A stretch of DNA of 16,554 nt from an uncultured Bacilli bacterium (GTDB lineage: Bacteria; Bacillota_I; Bacilli_A; RF39; UBA660), in NCBI GenBank assembly GCA_934091015.1, contig CAKOKM010000027.1, forward strand, positions 1 to 16,554. The letters run 5' to 3'. The notes beneath the pieces are model-generated. The model ran no database searches, had not been told where the DNA came from, and saw nothing but the letters and a program-made list of their open reading frames with translations. Shown in pieces: positions 15,156-16,554 of this stretch. A program made the translations under genes and the position numbers. How positions within the stretch are numbered: the stretch's first letter is position 1; each line of letters begins with the position of its first letter.

Positions 15156-16100
15156 ATGAAAATAATTCAATTTGAAAGTAATGTGAGAGACTATATATGG
15201 GGTGGAACAAAATTAAGAAATAAATATCATAAAAAATCAAAATGTAATGAAATAGCCGAATCATGGGAATTATCTGCTCATTTAGAATATCCTTCAATAA
15301 TAACAAACGAAAATATTTCTTTTAATGAGTTGCTGAAAAGAAAAGATATTCATAGGTTGTTAGGATATAATTATTTAAAATACTCATCATTTCCATTATT
15401 AGTAAAATTAATAGATACTAAAGATAAATTATCTGTTCAAATTCATCCTACAAATGATTATGCTAAAAAGTATGAGAATGATAAAGGAAAAAGTGAACTT
15501 TGGTATATTTTAGAAGCAAAAAAAGATGCTGGTATATATATTGGGTTAAAATCAAGATATTCTAAGTATGAAATAGAAAAACTTGTTAAAGATAATAAAC
15601 TATTTGGTGAACTTAATTTTTTTCCTGTAAAGGCTGGTGATAGTTTTTATATTCCTGCTGGAACTATTCATGCTATTGGAAGTGGAATAACTTTAGTTGA
15701 AGTTCAACAAAACTCGAATATTACTTATAGATTATATGATTATAATAGAATAGATAAGAATGGTAAAACTAGAGAATTGAACATAGATAAAGCGTTGGAT
15801 GTATATGATGTTAAGTTTAATCAATTAAAATATATAAAGAAAAATATTAATACTTTATCATTCGATAAAGCATTTAAAAATCATTACTTTAAAATAAAAT
15901 TGTTGAAGATAAAAAACGAATACAATTTAAAAACAAGTTATAAGTCGTTTAAGTTTGTAATTTGTTTAGGTGGAAGTTGCTTTGTAAAGACAGCTAAAAA
16001 AATAATTTTTTTAGAAAAAGGTGATTCTTGTATGATTTTGGCAAATAGTAGATATAACTTATTTGTTGGTGAATGTAATTTAATGGTTATATATATATAA
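15156..16100 (+). CDS. manA: Mannose-6-phosphate isomerase, class I
   Basis: Interconverts fructose-6-phosphate and mannose-6-phosphate in the cytoplasm and so feeds GDP-mannose synthesis (with ManC, encoded at the start of the locus) or mannose use. This 314-residue cupin protein matches the compact Firmicutes form. Zinc ligands are Q95 and H97 (in VQIHPT), E114 (in SELWYIL) and H172 (in IPAGTIHAIG); R192 in TYRLYDY is the usual catalytic arginine. AGGAG at 15146-15150 lies 5 nt before the ATG and overlaps the preceding gene's last codon. A phosphomannomutase, needed to join ManA to ManC, is not in the window. A strong terminator follows. Confidence 0.93.
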   Translation: MKIIQFESNVRDYIWGGTKLRNKYHKKSKCNEIAESWELSAHLEYPSIITNENISFNELLKRKDIHRLLGYNYLKYSSFPLLVKLIDTKDKLSVQIHPTNDYAKKYENDKGKSELWYILEAKKDAGIYIGLKSRYSKYEIEKLVKDNKLFGELNFFPVKAGDSFYIPAGTIHAIGSGITLVEVQQNSNITYRLYDYNRIDKNGKTRELNIDKALDVYDVKFNQLKYIKKNINTLSFDKAFKNHYFKIKLLKIKNEYNLKTSYKSFKFVICLGGSCFVKTAKKIIFLEKGDSCMILANSRYNLFVGECNLMVIYI

Positions 16101-16128
16101 AAACATTTAATAAAAATAAATATTTAAT

Positions 16129-16160
16129 GATATTAAATTTGAAATTTAATATCTTTTTTT
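16129..16160 (+). terminator. Rho-independent terminator after manA
   Basis: A perfect 11-bp stem (16129-16139 with 16143-16153) with a TGA loop is followed by seven T (16154-16160). The stem is AT-rich but without mismatch. It ends the manA transcript and isolates it from hrcA. Confidence 0.85.
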
Positions 16161-16168
16161 AAAATAAA

Positions 16169-16195
16169 TTAGCACTCATGTATTGACAATGCTAA
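16169..16195 (+). promoter_or_regulatory. CIRCE-like operator, upstream copy
   Basis: The left half TTAGCACTC (16169-16177) is identical to the CIRCE consensus; after 9 bp the right half CAATGCTAA (16187-16195) matches GAGTGCTAA at 7 of 9 positions. It covers the -35 box of the hrcA promoter, so HrcA bound here would block RNA polymerase. The two less conserved bases fall inside or beside the -35 box. Confidence 0.7.
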
Positions 16196-16210
16196 AAATA
16201 GTGATATAAT
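16183..16210 (+). promoter_or_regulatory. hrcA promoter
   Basis: TTGACA at 16183-16188 and TATAAT at 16205-16210 are both consensus, with a 16-nt spacer. The predicted start is near 16217, inside the downstream CIRCE element. It presumably drives the hrcA heat-shock operon (hrcA-grpE-dnaK-dnaJ in related bacteria; only hrcA is visible). Confidence 0.88.
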
Positions 16211-16214
16211 TAAT

Positions 16215-16241
16215 CTAGCACTGAAAGAAAAGGAGTGCTAA
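16215..16241 (+). promoter_or_regulatory. CIRCE operator, downstream copy
   Basis: The right half GAGTGCTAA (16233-16241) is identical to consensus; the left half CTAGCACTG (16215-16223) matches TTAGCACTC at 7 of 9; the spacer is the canonical 9 bp. The element sits between the -10 box and the ribosome binding site AAGGAGG (16240-16246), the usual place for HrcA autorepression. Confidence 0.9.
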
Positions 16242-16252
16242 GGAGGTATATG

Positions 16253-16554
16253 ATGATAGGTAGTAGACAAAGAGATTTATTAAGGACAATAGTTGAAGAA
16301 TATGTTAAAACAGCAAGACCTGTTGGTAGTAAATCTTTATGTAAGAAATTTAAATGTTCAAGTGCTACTATTAGAAATGATATGGCTGAACTTGAAAGTT
16401 TAGGTTATCTTGAAAAAACGCATATATCTTCAGGAAGAATTCCATCTGAAATGGGTTATAGATATTATGTAGATAACTTGATGGAACCTAAAAAAATAAG
16501 TGGTGAAGATATGCTTAAACTTCAAACTATATTTAATAATCGTGATTTAGAACT
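16253..16554 (+). CDS. hrcA: Heat-inducible transcription repressor HrcA, N-terminal part
   Basis: The first 100 codons of HrcA, the repressor of class I heat-shock genes that binds CIRCE and is kept active by GroEL. The visible part is the winged-helix DNA-binding domain: RQRDLLRTIVEEYV, ARPVGSKSL, then the recognition-helix region SSATIRNDMAELESLGYLEK and the wing SSGRIPSEMGYRYYVD, all diagnostic. Two in-frame ATG codons stand side by side (16250 and 16253); AGGAGG ends at 16246, giving 3 and 6 nt spacing, so 16253 is preferred. The rest of the protein (about 340 residues in total in the family) lies beyond the window. Two CIRCE elements upstream indicate autoregulation. Confidence 0.95.
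   Translation, partial: MIGSRQRDLLRTIVEEYVKTARPVGSKSLCKKFKCSSATIRNDMAELESLGYLEKTHISSGRIPSEMGYRYYVDNLMEPKKISGEDMLKLQTIFNNRDLE

Noticed and set aside
1..16554. CRISPR arrays, tRNA/rRNA genes, insertion sequences, att sites
   Set aside because: No regularly spaced repeats, cloverleaf-like segments, transposase or integrase motifs, or terminal inverted repeats were seen.

Overview
The window is very AT-rich DNA of Firmicutes type, with strong AAGGAGG-like ribosome binding sites, consensus sigma-A-like promoters and a CIRCE-controlled hrcA. TGA is used as a stop and TGG for Trp, so the standard bacterial code applies and this is not a UGA-Trp Mollicute. A low-GC Bacilli/Erysipelotrichia-like gut lineage would fit, but that is an inference from composition and gene content only. 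Every gene found lies on the + strand.

Layout: positions 1-297 hold the 3' end of recO (DNA repair), closed by a hairpin terminator. A perfect TTGACA-17-TATAAT promoter (353-381) then starts a long, tightly packed operon (422-14039) with many 4-90 nt gene overlaps or very short gaps. A second block (trm11/THUMP-type RNA methyltransferase plus manA, 14122-16100) has its own extended -10 promoter and ends at a perfect 11-bp hairpin terminator. After that comes hrcA, cut by the window end, with a promoter and two CIRCE-like operators.

The operon looks like a glycan (exopolysaccharide, capsule or glycolipid) locus placed between two housekeeping genes. In order: polyprenyl-phosphate sugar-1-phosphate transferase, GDP-mannose pyrophosphorylase (ManC), two related GT4 glycosyltransferases, a NodB-type deacetylase-like protein, a radical SAM/SPASM enzyme, an Sfp-type phosphopantetheinyl transferase, a WcbI-like putative acyltransferase, an adenylation-carrier (A-PCP) didomain, a GT2 glycosyltransferase, a short-chain dehydrogenase, a cytoplasmic clan GH-A glycosidase-like protein, a lactonase-type beta-propeller, and a FemAB/BioF2-like GNAT acyltransferase. 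ManA in the following block would feed mannose-6-phosphate to ManC, but no phosphomannomutase is in the window.

The most interesting part is an apparent aminoacylation module. The A domain reads, by alignment to the GrsA positions from memory, as the specificity string D-I-L-Q-L-G-L-V-Y-K, which is very close to the classical glycine code. It is fused to a carrier domain with the GxDS serine and sits two genes after the transferase that would load the phosphopantetheine arm. With no condensation or thioesterase domains and two acyltransferase-like proteins in the same operon, the simplest model is activation of glycine (or a similar small amino acid) on a carrier and its transfer to a sugar of the glycan, comparable in logic to AlmEF or Dlt systems but with different transfer enzymes and in the cytoplasm. 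No flippase, polymerase or ABC exporter is present in the window. A recent 95-bp tandem duplication sits at the end of the phosphopantetheinyl transferase gene.
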